Positions 1 to 16,300 of a stretch of 64,000 nucleotides of DNA are shown piece by piece. Numbering within the stretch: position 1 is the first letter of the stretch; each line of letters begins with the position of its first letter. The stretch spans positions 12,285,213 to 12,349,212 of the forward strand of contig NC_053408.1 in NCBI RefSeq assembly GCF_016859285.1, in the 5' to 3' direction. The position numbers were made by a program, and so were the translations under genes. Origin of the DNA: Xiphias gladius. Its lineage: Eukaryota > Chordata > Actinopteri > Istiophoriformes > Xiphiidae. The notes under the pieces were generated by a model. That model made no database searches and was not told where the DNA came from. It worked only from the letters and a program-made list of their open reading frames with translations.

Positions 1-3000
1 GCCCATTCACAATCCAGAGCCAGTCCTCGATTGGAGTATATCAGAGTTTTGGCTAACACTATCAGCTCTGTCCTGCTTTTTATTAGATTCAGGGAAGGTT
101 ACGCTCCTGCAACTACAGTTAAACTCTACATATAGGATAGTGTTATGTCTGCCATAGTCAATCATTAAAACTCTCCTGAGACATTAAAAGTGAAACATAC
201 TATTTGAAAATATGAATTATAAGGCTAAAAGCCAACCCTTTCGCCTGATATCGTGTACACAGGCATCGAAAGCATATTTAATACCACTTTTACAGGCTTT
301 GTTTTACATTGAGTCTGTTGGACATGTGAAATTGTCAGCCGAAGAAAGCCTTTTCCAACCAACTCATGGAGCTAACATTAGCTGATAAAACCTGCCAGTT
401 TCAGTTGTCTTTTCAGCAAAACTGGTGGTCGCTGCCTAGAAGACGAGAAGCGCATTTGTCAACCTCTGTCTGAAATCAAAGACCCATCCTTTCTAAAACT
501 GCTGAGAGTTTCAAGTGGTAAATCTGCCTCTGTTATCAGTATATACTGCATATGTGCCATGTGAGAACAGAAATCTTAAATGGAGCAGCAACACTAACTA
601 AGGGGGCCAAGGCTTAATAAACTATCACTGGCCACATATTCAATCTGCTCCAGACCCCTGAGGGTCTATGGCTCTTGGGCAGGTGCCCACTTTGCCTTGT
701 TAGCAATACAGTCTAGGCTAAAACACACTAAGTCAACAAGTGAGCCTCTCCAAGACTTTTTACTTGTGAGACTTCCATTATATCTGGTATCTAGACTGTG
801 TTTTCTGCACAGGGCACACAGGAAACTGGAACTCCTATCCCATATTCTGCCTCATGAAATCTGATTAACCTTCAGAATAGTCAAAGATGAGCACTGATGT
901 TCTGCATCTCATATAATACACAGGTTTGAGTTTCAATCTTAGCCACCCGTCTCTGTGGTGAATGCAGGTACAGAGTGATGGTCATGATGTCACATTGATA
1001 TGGCTTCTAAATAAAGGAGTGATGTAATGTTGCACTGTGGATGGAAGAGGACACGGGAGGAGTTTATTGTCCTCCAAAAAATAATACGGCTCTCTAGTAT
1101 GACATGGACCTTTCCCACATCTATCTAGACATCCAAGAAAGAGAATGAGCCTGTGGGTTTTAGTACTTCCTCTCTGTGTTTTTTTATGTATTGAAGCCAT
1201 CGATACCATGGTAAAAGAGTGTTTTTCCAGTAGCATCCAGTGAACAAAGAAACCATTGTGCCAGAGATGCCAAAATAAAGAGGCCCTCTGGCCTGCCAGT
1301 ATGCTAATAGTGCAAAAAAAATTATACAGCATTACGTCAGTTTAACAATATTTCCAATAACATGCTCAAGAGCATATGGTTAGAAAAGTCCTGAATATGA
1401 ACTAACATAGTGAAGAATCTGTACAAGTGTACATTTCAGGTTTTTCCACTCTATATTTCAGGTATGTTTACGGTCTCTGATGACAGAAAGGGGCCCAATC
1501 GATCAACATTAGTTTTGGTGCTGACCTGAGGCTGAATGTGTTGCAGCTTGTCTGTTTGTGATGTATGCAAACTACACTGGGGATCTTGTAAATCGAGAGT
1601 GGGAGGTCTGCCTTAAAGTATTTCTAAGAAAGCACGAGCAAAGAGCCAAACCCCAAATACAGTGACGCTTAATAAGGTTAGTTAAGTATATACACAAAGG
1701 GACAAATGCACACCTTGTTGGGGGAATGACTGAAAGACAACTGATTCAATGCACAAAAATACAGGGAAAAAATGTCTTTGAACTCCCCTGTGTTATCCCG
1801 GGGGATCTATGGGTGGCCACTGTTTAAAAGGCTTTTCTCTCAATTTAATTCAGTGAGGCTCAGATTGCTGATGGCTCTATACCACTCAGCCAGTAACAGA
1901 GCTTTGCAGTTAATGCTTGGGGGGGGGGGCATCTGTAGCACCTGGGCTCACCATACAGTCTACAGATTCATTCTGAATCATCCCTTCGGGAAAAATACAG
2001 TCTTCAGAATTGTAGGAATAAGATCAGGAAGCGGTGAGCAGTTAATCGCGAGTTCAGCCACTTACTAATGACCACCATTTGCGTCATCACTATCAATTGC
2101 AGAGATGCAAAACAGTAATTTTTTCATATTTACAGAATGCGATGCATTGCAGGATTTAGCAGGATGTAGAGTACATGCCATGGACACTACGTTTTTCATT
2201 TCACTGTGGTATTTTTGAAGGAATTATATAGTGGATACATTTACACAATCAAAATTCAGACACTCAAATAAAATGGAGGACAGTAAACGTAGTGCATTAA
2301 TAAGTAAATACGGAGTGATTTCAGACACAGCCTGAGACTCTTCCCTTAGACAACAAACGAGTGGACTTAATCTATGGCAAAACTTAAGGCCCCTTAACAT
2401 TGAGAGTTTGGGTTGTCCCTGACTAAAGTTGGCGATCATGAGAGAAACATTGTGAAATCTTTGGTCATTAATCAAAAACAGTGTACGTACAGTAGAATAC
2501 AATGTGAGACAACCCCTGACCCAGGACCATATACTGTACTACATATCACGGTTTGCATGGTTATCTCCCAGAACCTGGACGTTTCAGTCTCTGATCCACT
2601 TATAAAATTTGTCACAGGAAGAATGTTCAAAATAGGAAAAAATACAAACAATGGTGGACGGAAGCTGTATTGAAGTCATACTCGTGATTAAAATGGTAAT
2701 CTCATTTATACATCTTCTGGCCAGAAGTAGCACTGAATGCTCTGCAATTGGGCAGCACTCCAGTCGCTGAGTGAGGTAGCAGTCCTGCACCATCTTTGAT
2801 TTTTTATGGTTTGTGCTGAGTTTGCAGAGAAACTTTTTCTGTCAGAATAAGTGATGTTTTTTGGTTACTTTCCACCCACCTGATGTCATTTCCCCCAACT
2901 TACTGGACACTAAAAGGTTTCCTGCCATCTGGTGACCTCATATTTAAGTTTTTCCGTAAAAATTTTTTTTTGAGTTGATCTGTGTCAGAGAAGTCAAGGT

Positions 3001-6000
3001 TGTGGTAGCTAGTCATGCAGTACTATGATACTTAGTGTATGGTCCTGGATCAGGGTTAAGCTTTGGCAACCAAAGACTGTGTCAAAATTCTAACATTGAA
3101 GTTTAAAACTTAAGTCCTGCAGTGTGAGTGCTGCTACTACCAACAAAACAACCAACAGTCTGACACAGATTGAGACCAAGATTTTACTAGACCCAGACTA
3201 GTAAGTATCTATCTATCTATTTAGATCACTTTCTAAAAACCTCAAGGGAGCAATGCTAGTTATTCTTCTCTAGATTTTTATAATTGCTCTGAATCGTAAT
3301 CAGGGCAATGCAGATGCTAATTACACAATGCTATATCGCCATCATGCCCAAGTTATATTTTATGTGTCCATATGCAAGGATGAAAGTGACAAAAACATCA
3401 AGAGACATTTGTTTACCCTCAAGGCATTTTTTGTCCTCATCGTGGGCCATGACCTCGTTGGTTGAGTTTAACTAAGAGGGTCACCGTGTCTGACTGGCAC
3501 ACAAAACAACAGATACTCTGCCATTCAGCCCTGCTCTTCTCAATCCCATTCTCTTCTTCCCATTCCAGATTTCTACAGAGGCAACGCCGAGTGTCAGGTT
3601 CAGCTGCAGTATCAGCTGTCAGGGATTGGAGTCAGATCAAAGTGGGACGGTGAAAAGACTTAGATCCACACCCTGACTCCTAACCATACAAAGAAGCAAA
3701 CCCCCCTCCCCCGGTAGTTGTAATGGAAGTGGCCAATTACCCCTGTGTACCACTGCCATTAGAACCAAACCAAGGGAGCTACAGTGGAGGATAGCATGCA
3801 GGCAGTGAAGAGGCTTTGAATACAGTAGCATGGACGATCTCTGACCCTGGCAATAGTAGGGATGCCTTTTTCCCAATGTGCTGTTAGGACATCATATATG
3901 ACCATCAACAATGTCAAATGCTCTTTGAGTTTTTGCCTACATAACAGCTGCACTGGCTCATCCTATTATATATCTTATTATTCTCATTAATTGACAGACA
4001 TCAACAGACTGGCATTCACCCCATTCTTGTCTGTGTCAATCTGGTGTTGTTCCTATCTGCTGCATCATGAAGAACTATCCTCCTCTTACCCCCTAAGAAA
4101 CCAAGAGAAAATTAAGTTAGGAGCAATCTGCTGCCCAATTTATCTCAAATCCTCGCCAATGCAGATCTAATTTCAGCCTCTTAGTACCACAAACAGGAAG
4201 TAGAAGCCAGTCGATAAACAGTCCATGGTCACTGTTGGAGAGAGTGAAGTGGAGCTGGTGCTGATGCTGGTGGTGGTGGTGGTGGGGTGGGGCGGAGTGG
4301 AGGAAAGAGAATATGGTGACACTGTGGAAAAGGAAAGCAGGAGGGTGGTCATTATCCTTTGTCCAGTCCATCACTCACTCCTTCGACCTCTGGCCTCCTA
4401 ATTCCTAGGATAAATGTAATTAGACTATGTAGGCAAATTAGCTAAAAGCATTTTAAGTAAATTCTAAATTAAACTTAATGTAAGCTGGTCTGACGAAATG
4501 ACTTGAAAGCTGGAGATGAAATTTGAATTTTTCTCACTACAGATGTATTCTTGTTTATAAATAGTTATGCATTATAATAAGCATGTATAGCATTTGGACA
4601 TGTAAGGAATAGTAATACATTTGGTTGCCTGCCAAGAGTTAGATGAGAAGATTACACTCACGCTAGCAGCATATTTCCAAAAATGGCAAATGATTCCTTT
4701 TAAAGGGAAATCCAAAGAAGAAAAAATATACAGCTTTTAACAAAAGTCCAATTAACATTTTGTGAACCTACGATTCCTGTAGCCTGATGCAACACTGTGC
4801 AACTGAGCCCCGAATCTTAAATGTGATCAGGATATAAAACCCAAAGTTGCACCATGAAGCATGACACAGAAAAAATGCAACATGTGAGAGCTGCTGGGGG
4901 AGGGTTCTTGAAGGATGAGATGTAAATTTTATTTAATATCACTAACTACTATTTGGTCACATTATTTTTGAAGAGCAAAGACACAAAAAAGCAAAATGCA
5001 CAGATGCTTTTTTAAGATGTTATAAATCTTTAGCAAGTCACTGTAGATCTGAGGACTAAAGGAAGCAGTAACGGGGTGACAGCAGAACCAGATGGCAAGA
5101 GAAAGCCCTCTGGTAACCCTCTTATCTAATATTTCAAATGGATGGCTGATGGAAACAGCATGTTACAGACAACATAATTTATAATTATCGCATTTTTATT
5201 ATGATGGATTTTTATGGAATTAATTAATGTATAAGCATGACCACATACAACACAATAGTTATTATACCAGTAGGAAAGAGGGGCTCATGAATAATGATTC
5301 GATTTTGTTTCTACTGTATGTCACTTTGAATGGAAGATAATAGCATTACAATAAAGAAACACATTAGGGCAATAAATGTGCTGTTTTAAAAAAAAACATC
5401 TAATTCTCGTAAGAGGTCATTTTCAGGACAGAAAAGACATCACAGTAAATCCATGAAGAACACGGCATGGCTGAAACTCACAATACATACTGTATATTTC
5501 ACTTACAAAGTGCTGATTTTTCACACATGGTTTGCTGAGTCAATTTCATGACTTCTAGGGTTGCAGCTAGAGTCCCCTGACTGTCCAGCATTCTCAGGAG
5601 TATAGAATTCACCAGGGAAATCTAATTACTCTTGACCGAAACAGTAGATGGCTGGATTTGTCTTTATCAAGAATGGTCCTATCAAAACAATAGGACTTGT
5701 GAACGACAAGAAAAACTACAACAAAATATTTTCCCACGAATTCTTGTTCACAGAGGATAGAAACGAAAACTTTGCCCACAGGAATTTAATGCATTATTCA
5801 GGATAAGAACTTCTTTTACCCACAATTGGAATAAAAATACCACACTGAATTCTTTCAGTCATAGTATTTTCACATTAACGTGTTTCTTTTAGTTTCCATC
5901 CTCTCTAAAAATGAAACTGAATAATCCAAAAACCATAATTATGTCTATTTCCAAAGTTCATCTTTACTATGATTACCTGTCTCCTGCTCTCTTGAACTGG

Positions 6001-7750
6001 CACAGAAACACCCAGGGAAAGACAAACAACAATTAGGAAATTCACTCAAAATGAAACAAAGAAATTACAACTAAGCTGACATGTATGATTGCCGGCTGCA
6101 AGTATTATACATATATATACGTATATATATATATATATCTTCACACCTGGGTAGCTTTAGTTTATAGTTTATGTGTCAAAAAACATGGAACTGTATAAAA
6201 GATTGAAACTAAAAGAAATAATTGCATATATTATCAATATAATGCCAAGATAATCTATTGATGAAAGTTCAGCATTGGCAATTTTTACAACATTTTAGAG
6301 ACTGTCAACAGTTGCTTTAATTTTATGCGGGAATAAGACAACACTGAAAATATTTTTTTTTGGGTTTCTTGAACTTTTATCCAGGAAAAAGAATTCCAAT
6401 AATAAAGAGCGTCATTACTCTTTAACTCTTTATTCATTCACACAGAGACACACAGCTCAACATGAACTTTAGGGGAAAAATGTTTTATTAAAGACACAAC
6501 TTACTTGTAATTTATCTGATTGCTAAATAATTTGTTTGTTTGCTGTCTTATTCTCTTATTCTTCAGTGGCAATGCCTTCAAAGTAACAGGATAAGTCCAC
6601 ATTCATCGTCACAACCTCATGTCTTCCAATCAGGCAACATGCAGTAAATATGCCCAAGTGTATAGTTGGGATTTTGGGGCAATTCTTGGTGGGGAATTAA
6701 ATTTGTTGAATATCAGTTGTTGATACGGCCTTTTTTTCTAACCACAAAGCGAAATGTGTATTCATTAAAACTTGTTTCATATCAATCTTCTCTTCATAAA
6801 GAATCCCAAAGTGGGGAGGGGTCTTTCACGAATGGACTCAAGTTCAGATGTAATTATCCTGTGAGCTTCAGTGTGCAGTGGTCAGTGCTGCTGACATGAG
6901 GGGCACCATGTGGGGAACAGGAGAGGTCAAACGTCAGATGGGACCATTTCTGACCCCTCCACCACACCACACTGGGGACTTTATAAGGGAATCCAATTTA
7001 GCCAACTAAGCCCTCAACATCTTGTAAAAGTCAACAAGCTGTCACTCCTATTCCCCTCTCTTCCGATTCAGCCACCTACTCCCTTTCTCCATTCATTCAG
7101 CCCCCCTCCTTACCTCCTTCATGAGGCTATAAACTCCCCTGTCGTGGCATAGGGATGAGTATTCAAGATGGTTTGATGGCTCAGAATTTGAAACTGCTTG
7201 GTAGACAATGATGCAGATGAAGTGATTTAAACCAGAAAAGGAAAACTGTGAGCTTCTGCTTGAAGACATTTAATGAACCTTTAATAATGGCTTTTGAGGT
7301 ATAGGGTATTATTACAACTATTTAAAGTAATAAATAAATATACAGTTTATTTGTGTGCAAAGTTCCAAAGAAATTTGATGTACCATTTTAATGTACCTTT
7401 TTTTTCTTTTTCTTTAAGCCATCATTTAAGGCTGCTCTCTATATAAAGGGGACTAGGATAAGTGATTGAATGTCAACAGTTTACAAATGAAACATAAGGT
7501 ATGACTCGCCGCATGTGGATGTTGTTAAATCTGACATATGAGGGTGGGTTCAAAAAGGTGAGACAAAATCTGCGAAGCTTCAGGAACAGCAATTACTTAA
7601 TTTGATTAGATACAGGATGGATGAGTGGAAGAAAAGAACTGAGTAAATGGCACAGAAAATAGAGCAATTAGGCATGGATTTAAGGGTGACATCCATTTTA
7701 GCAGGATACATTATGCCTTTGAATTTGAGGGTAAAGATTACCCAAATACT
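1..7750. other. Intergenic or intronic DNA, no gene recognised
   Basis: AT-rich sequence with only short, overlapping open frames on both strands and no recognisable domain. It holds simple repeats: a run of G near 1920, a TATC run near 3208, a short GGT run near 4270 and a TA-rich run near 6108-6140. I see no tRNA, rRNA or splice-bounded exon series. It could be a distal intron or flank of a gene lying outside the window. Confidence 0.6.
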
Positions 7751-7754
7751 AATC

Positions 7755-8290
7755 AGGGTTAGCCTGATGGATGAATTCTCATACAGATGTTTATGGTTCC
7801 CAGAGGATGAACCCTAATGACTTTGGTGACTTTCTCCTGACTTTTCATCCAGCACCACCATTAGGTCAAACTTATTCAGTGAAATATCTCTATAGCAACA
7901 TTCATGGTGCCTAGAGGATGGAAAATACTGACTTCAGTGATGCCCTGATGTTTCCTGTAGTGCTACCATGAGGTTGAAATTTTTGCTTTTCATTGAAACT
8001 TTCACCTTTTAAATTTGTCCAGTACTTTGCTTAACGACCGATAACCTGCAGAACTAATGACATTGCCATCAGGTTCAGCTGTAGTTTGTGTTTATTGCTA
8101 ATTAGCAATTGGTAACATGCTAACATGCAATACTGAGATGGTGAACATACTGTATTAAACAAAATAACTCCTAAACATCCGCATGATAGCATTGTCATTG
8201 TTAGCATGTTAACATGCTGATGTTAGCATTTAGGTCAAAGCACCACTTTGCCGAAATGCCTCAGAGAGCTGCAAGTGTATCTGCAGACTC
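7755..8290. repeat. Old teleost interspersed repeat
   Basis: The text matches in style a very common diverged fish repeat: 'dimorphic' phrases about gene-poor DNA such as AGGATGAACCCTAATGACTTTG, CATTGCCATCAGGTTCAGCT and the TTAGCATGTTAACATGCTGA section around 8200. Copies of this family occur throughout percomorph genomes. Recognition is from memory of the family, so the class is left open. No coding capacity is seen. Confidence 0.55.
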
Positions 8291-10318
<2,028 letters not shown>

Positions 10319-10332
10319 TATCATTGATCTCT

Positions 10333-13300
10333 CTAGATCAGAGTTTTGGCAGTTAGCAAACTGACTATCAGGGTCACCACGGAGGTCAACTGGCCTGAAG
10401 CGCTGCTCTGTTTCATCATTTTGTCTGCAAGAGAAGATCCAAAATCTAACTTCAGTGGTAAAATAAGACAAATGGTAAGTTTTCTTGTGGACGAACACTG
10501 TTGCAATGTCATTTAAGACACATTCGAGCCTCTGTACTCTGCATTTATTCAGTTCTAAGAGAGATATTTTTCAAAGTAAGTTAATAAATTTATAATCCAC
10601 TGATTATAATGTAGATTATGTCATCAACAAGAATACAGGTTATGAAAATGTAAGAGTTACCTGGTTTGAGGACTAATGGTCCTAGTGAGATGGCCTCAGT
10701 GTCATGGTGAGAAATATCCCTTGCCACTCTTGTGTGATAACCAGGGTAGCAATGCTGCAGGAAAACAATATGACAAGTTTTCATCTTAAATTTTTTAGCC
10801 ATAGAAAATTACAGCAGCTACAACAATCAAACAGGTTGTATACAGGGTGATTCTTCCAATCTTACGACAACTACACACAAGTAAAGTTGTACATACAGCT
10901 GTGCAGTTGTTGTCTCTCAAAAGGCATAGATGGACTTTGCAGTGCAGGTAGATGGATGAAAAGTTGGTAAAGGTGAACATCCCAAAGGAGAATCTAGCCA
11001 CAGTGGAGATGCCATTCTGAACCAGCTCTACTGTGCCATCTGCTGGATTAGGACACCTGGGAGACAGGAAAGGTGGTAGAAGTTACAATTTTATTGGTCA
11101 GACTATAAAGTAAAGTAAGCTGTAATAGAGAAGATGGCTGGAATGAATTAAAGAAGCCCTCCTAGGGATACTTCATATGTAGCCTTTCCAGATTCAGTAG
11201 GGGGAATTTGTGAATCAGTGTGCAATCACAAGGATAGATTGAAATAACTGCCTTACTGTGCACTAATGAGATCCCAGCGGACAGGGTAGCTGGCGTCACT
11301 GAAAGGTGTTGCCCAGCAAGAGTCCAAAATGGTGGAGATCTGGTGTTCATCGATTCCCTCTGTCTGCACTTCGATGTACAACCTCTGATCTATTTCTTTC
11401 TCTAGGTTTCTGTTTCTGGTCAGGGGGAAACGGAAGCCAGCATCCTGGTAGACGATCATTCTCATCTGATAGCTACCTTGGCCAGATGGAAGCTTCTTGT
11501 TCACAATGCTACAGAAAAACATTACTCAATGTTATTAAAGGTGAAAAGAAACAATTGGTTTCTAAGTATAAACATCTACAATATAGGTTTATGTGTAAAA
11601 TATTCACAAAATTAGGAACAGAAATAAAGGGAGTACATAACTTATACCCCATGGAAAAGGACTTTAACTCTTAAGCAATTTATTGATCTAATCTGTTGTA
11701 TGTACAAAGATGGATCATACAGTAGTAGGCTTAATGCCAAGTAGACGCACTTTGTCAGTTATAATAAATGTTTTGCAATCAGAACGTTGATATTTTCAAC
11801 ATGAGGTGACTGACAGAGCTCAAACAAGTCCAAAGGACATTAGATTATTAGGTCATGATGATGATGCAGTGTTGACCTCTTACATAGCTGAAGACCAGCT
11901 AAATAATGTCATACACTACAACACAACTATGTTCTCTTTCAAAAGCAAGCTGCGCTTTAGTCACCAGGACTTAAGTTAACCAAAAAATTAATCAGAGGAA
12001 CCATGCAAGCGAGGTGGTATTGTGGTTATCACCTCTCTACAGGGTTGATGCCCACATCCATGGACAGGGACTGGGCCTGGGCCAGAGGATATTCACAGGA
12101 GAAGCGCAGATGAATGCTCTTCTCGCGGCTAATGAGGCCCTCGTGATGGTCCACATCCCCTTGGATGGTATTCTCATAGATGAAATGGGTCCCGTTGCTC
12201 TGTGAGAATAAGACAACAGTAGAGTATATTTTTTATGCAGTGTGCTTCATTATGTATACAGTATAAAGCTGAGCATTGGAGACGTTTACATCTAAAATGC
12301 TGTGTAGACCATGTTAATAAAATGTATGGACTGTACCCTGAGAATTGTCCCACAGAGCTGGTCGTCATTGTTAAAGTGGAACACTAGTCGTCCGTCCTGG
12401 AGAGTACCATTGCAGGAGTCTTCCCGCAGGTGTAGAGTGCCAGGATGGAAGCCAGCTTCAAACAGCTGGCAGCGTGACACAGACATGGTGCCTGAACTAC
12501 TGACACAAGTGATGGATGAGTCTATGAAAGACAAAGAAACAAAAGTTTAGGTGCAAGTGACAGTATAATATGTTTGAGGTTGTAAAAACAAACTGATGGA
12601 TTTGTAGTAGGTGACTTTTTAAGTTAAAGTCAGTGATATTCAGTTTTAAATATGAAAATCATGTTGCTGAAAGCCTTGACTACTGTCGTCTGGTATGGTA
12701 AAGTTAGAGATAGCAAAGTTGACTAGATACAATAAACACAGAGCAGTTATTACTGAAAGAGGAGTGTTTCAGTGGGATTTGCCCTCACCATAGCTCTCAT
12801 TGTTAGGCCGATGGTGGTGTTCATCACAGAAGCAGCTGTAAACCCCATCCTTCTCACCACACCACTCATACTCTGAGCAGTCCTGCTCTTCACAGGGGTC
12901 TGACTCAACTGGAGAAACAATGAGGAAAAGAGTAAGGAAACTGAAACACAATGGATAAGAGAGAAGATGCCACTTACTGCAAGATCAACCTTCTTAGGAA
13001 CACCAATTTTTCTCCTTTATCAGCCCACTGCAAACATACCACATTGCAAAGCTGGGCGCCACTCTGAGATGTTCAACCCCAAAACAGAGCAGGTTCTCTC
13101 GTAGGCTGAGATGGCAGAACACAGCATGCCATTAGCTGGAGTGTAGAGGCAGAGATCATAGACACAGGAACTGAAAAATGGCTGGGGGTCAAGGTGCAAG
13201 TGACAGGCTCTGAATGGGCCACTGGTGTTTGTGATGATGCTACAGAGCTCGGAAAATTCTTCCCTGAAGGTGCAGTTGTTCAATCCATCACCATTTTCAT

Positions 13301-16300
13301 CATCTGTGAATCCACATCTAGAAAAAGAAATATCATGATGCCATTAGTGTCTGCTGCAGTATTCATAAAATTATCCTACATGGCTTTTCATAACAGCTCA
13401 CCCTGGTTGGCTTGTGGGTGCCTTCCAGCTGTGTCCAAACTCATTGTCGTTTTGTGCCAGTGTGCCATTGGGTAAGACTTTGTCATCTGCAGGATCACTG
13501 TTGAAGTTTCCACACATACCAGTGACTCTGTTTTGACAGTGTTGGGCAATTCTGACCAGTAGGGTACTCTGGCCATCAAACTGAACTGTCAGGTCAATGG
13601 CATTGACCACTATGTAGCTTCCCTGCCTTACAACCGTAGCTAAGGTTCCTGTGGTGGTTGGAAGAGAGACCTCAGTTCCATTTACCTGGAAGACCAAGAG
13701 ATTAGAGAGAGATGGACAAGAGCTTTGGGCATTTGTTGTGATCTATGCTGATACCAGACAGATATAGAGTTACATAAAATAATAACATGTTTACCTTTAC
13801 TCTTCTGTTTGGTCCAATCCTGATGTATGCACTCTCTGGTTGATTTGAGAGGTATATATCCACTGCTGATACAAACGACACACGGTTGTTGCCACGGTGA
13901 TTATTGGTGGCTGCTACCTGAAACTGGGTTTCATTGGTGCCGTGGCTCACACTCTCAGTGATGATGTATGAGCACGTGCCCTGGAAATGAACTAGTGCCC
14001 CGTCAAAGGTGATGTAGTGTGGGTCCCCCCACACAGTACAAGTAGACATTGAATCAAAACAGCCCAGCTGGCCATTTCTGACAGTGCACTCTTGTGCAGG
14101 AGTGCAAGATGTAGCAGAGCAGCGCAGGTCATTGGGAGCCTGGCATTCACATCGCTGGGAGCAACCTTCTATCCAGAATGACTCACCAGCCTGTAGCATG
14201 TGAGAAAAAGAGATACACGCCACATATTAGGCCAAATCAATGAACAGACTTTTTTCACAGGAGACAATTTGACAAGATAAAAGAAGGAAATGCAAATGTC
14301 TAATTAATAGTCAAAATGAATTGCATTCTGTTTAGGTGAGCCAGGTCCAGGGTCCTGCTGGCTGACTGGACAGGTTTCCTGGGACATGACTAATATAGTT
14401 CTGAATCTGCCAAGTGACAGAGCAACCAATCATAATAGTTGATTCCACCCGCAGAGGTTGATTGACAAGTAAGCGTAATACTGAAATAAATGAAATAAAT
14501 AAAACAGTCCTTTGCAGGAAAAAATAAAGAAAAAGAACACAGTGAAATAAATGTTTAAACTCCAGCCTTAAAATAGATAATAAATATATTAAAACATGTA
14601 GAATAAAGTTGGAATGAAGTTTTATAATTGTAAACATATAAATTTATTTCAGTTGATACATATATACTTGGATATATATTTGATTTATTTATTCATTTCA
14701 TTGAAGTATTTATTTAACTTAGGGAGAAGTACTTAATATTTTTTGTTTAATATTTATTTATTTTACTTCCTATTCATATTTTTAATCTTATTTATTCCAT
14801 TGTCATTTTATCAATTTGTCTATTTTATCAACATAAATACGGCCCATCTAGTATTCAGTACAAAGAGGCGTGCGTGGAGGTAAAGTAATGCTGGTCTTCC
14901 ACAAGGGGGAAAAGCCTCACTGCGCATGTCAGACTGCCGTCAACCAATTTTAATAGTATCCTCGTAAAAAGCTGGCGTTAATCAAAATGTTTGTGCCATT
15001 CTATCTAGCATACCTGTAAACATTATCCCTTTTACTCTGCTCAAATTCCTCACCATGAGTCTCAGTAAAACTTCTCCAAACAGACCAATGAGGACGATGA
15101 ACGTCCCGCTCGTCAATGGAAAGGGAATTCATTATTGGATTAATGGACAGGCAGTGTCATGGAGAAGTGTGCACACATGAACGGCCCCCATCGACCTTTC
15201 TAGAAAGGAGGTCAGGAATAATTTTTTTTCTACAGGTCTCTTCTTTATCTCTTTGTTGCTGTGTGTCCTGTGTGCGTGTGTCGTGCTCCTTCACCTGCCT
15301 TGGTGATCAGGCCAGCTTTCTGCCCTGTGATTGTTATTATTTATCATCATTTGATTAACATCTCTTTCATTCTTCTGCCTATTGGCCCCACTGTTGCCCC
15401 TATCACTTGGTTACTGAGTAAAGTGTACACTGTTTTCCATTTGTTTGCTTTATGCTTAGGCTGCCCGGACAGTTGGTCCTTCTTCAGCTTTATTGTTTAA
15501 TTAGTGGGTAAACATCAGTGTGGTTTATTTAAGGTTTTTGTGTCTAATTGAAATCATCATATTAAATCAAAACTGAAATTAATTTTATATAGGAATGGGA
15601 AATCCAGCATCAGATTATGCTAATTTAAATCTAATATGATATGCCTAGATTAGCTAGATCAAGGGCCCCATCAAAACTGCAGTGCCAAAAACTCCTTGGC
15701 TCTGATCCACGCAGAGGCCACTATTTCAAAAGCCCTTAAAAGTTCTTAAAAGCGACAAAAAGGGCAACGATTGTTTCTGTCTACTGTGATGAGCAGGACT
15801 TTTTGCTGCAGTAAGTGGACCCTCAGACTAGAAACAGCGCTACAATATAGAAATGCAAGAGGCTGTGTTAGTAGTGTTGAGTTGAGTGGCTTCAGTACTG
15901 GTGAGAGAATGAAATATGATCCATGAAGTCCACTTGTTTTAATAGATCCATGAGTTATAAGGTTTAATCAGATGTCAAAACACTTCACAGCAGTTTAAAA
16001 TATTATGAGGATTTTACTGCTCCTGAAGCTTAGAGTATTACGGTGGCAGTCATTTCATGTCACATACTAACTCTGCAGATTATTTTGTATTTACTGGGCC
16101 ATGACTTACATTATAGTAGAAGCCATCATATTGGCAGCCACAGCTTTCCACAGGAACACACCTCGTCCCACTCCTCTGAAAACCCTCATCACAGAAACAT
16201 CCCTCAGAGCAAAACTGCTCACAGGTAGCATCAATGCTGCTGGCACAGGTGTGGCCACAGTCGGTACCACACAGCTCATAATGGCTGTTGGTTGGACAGT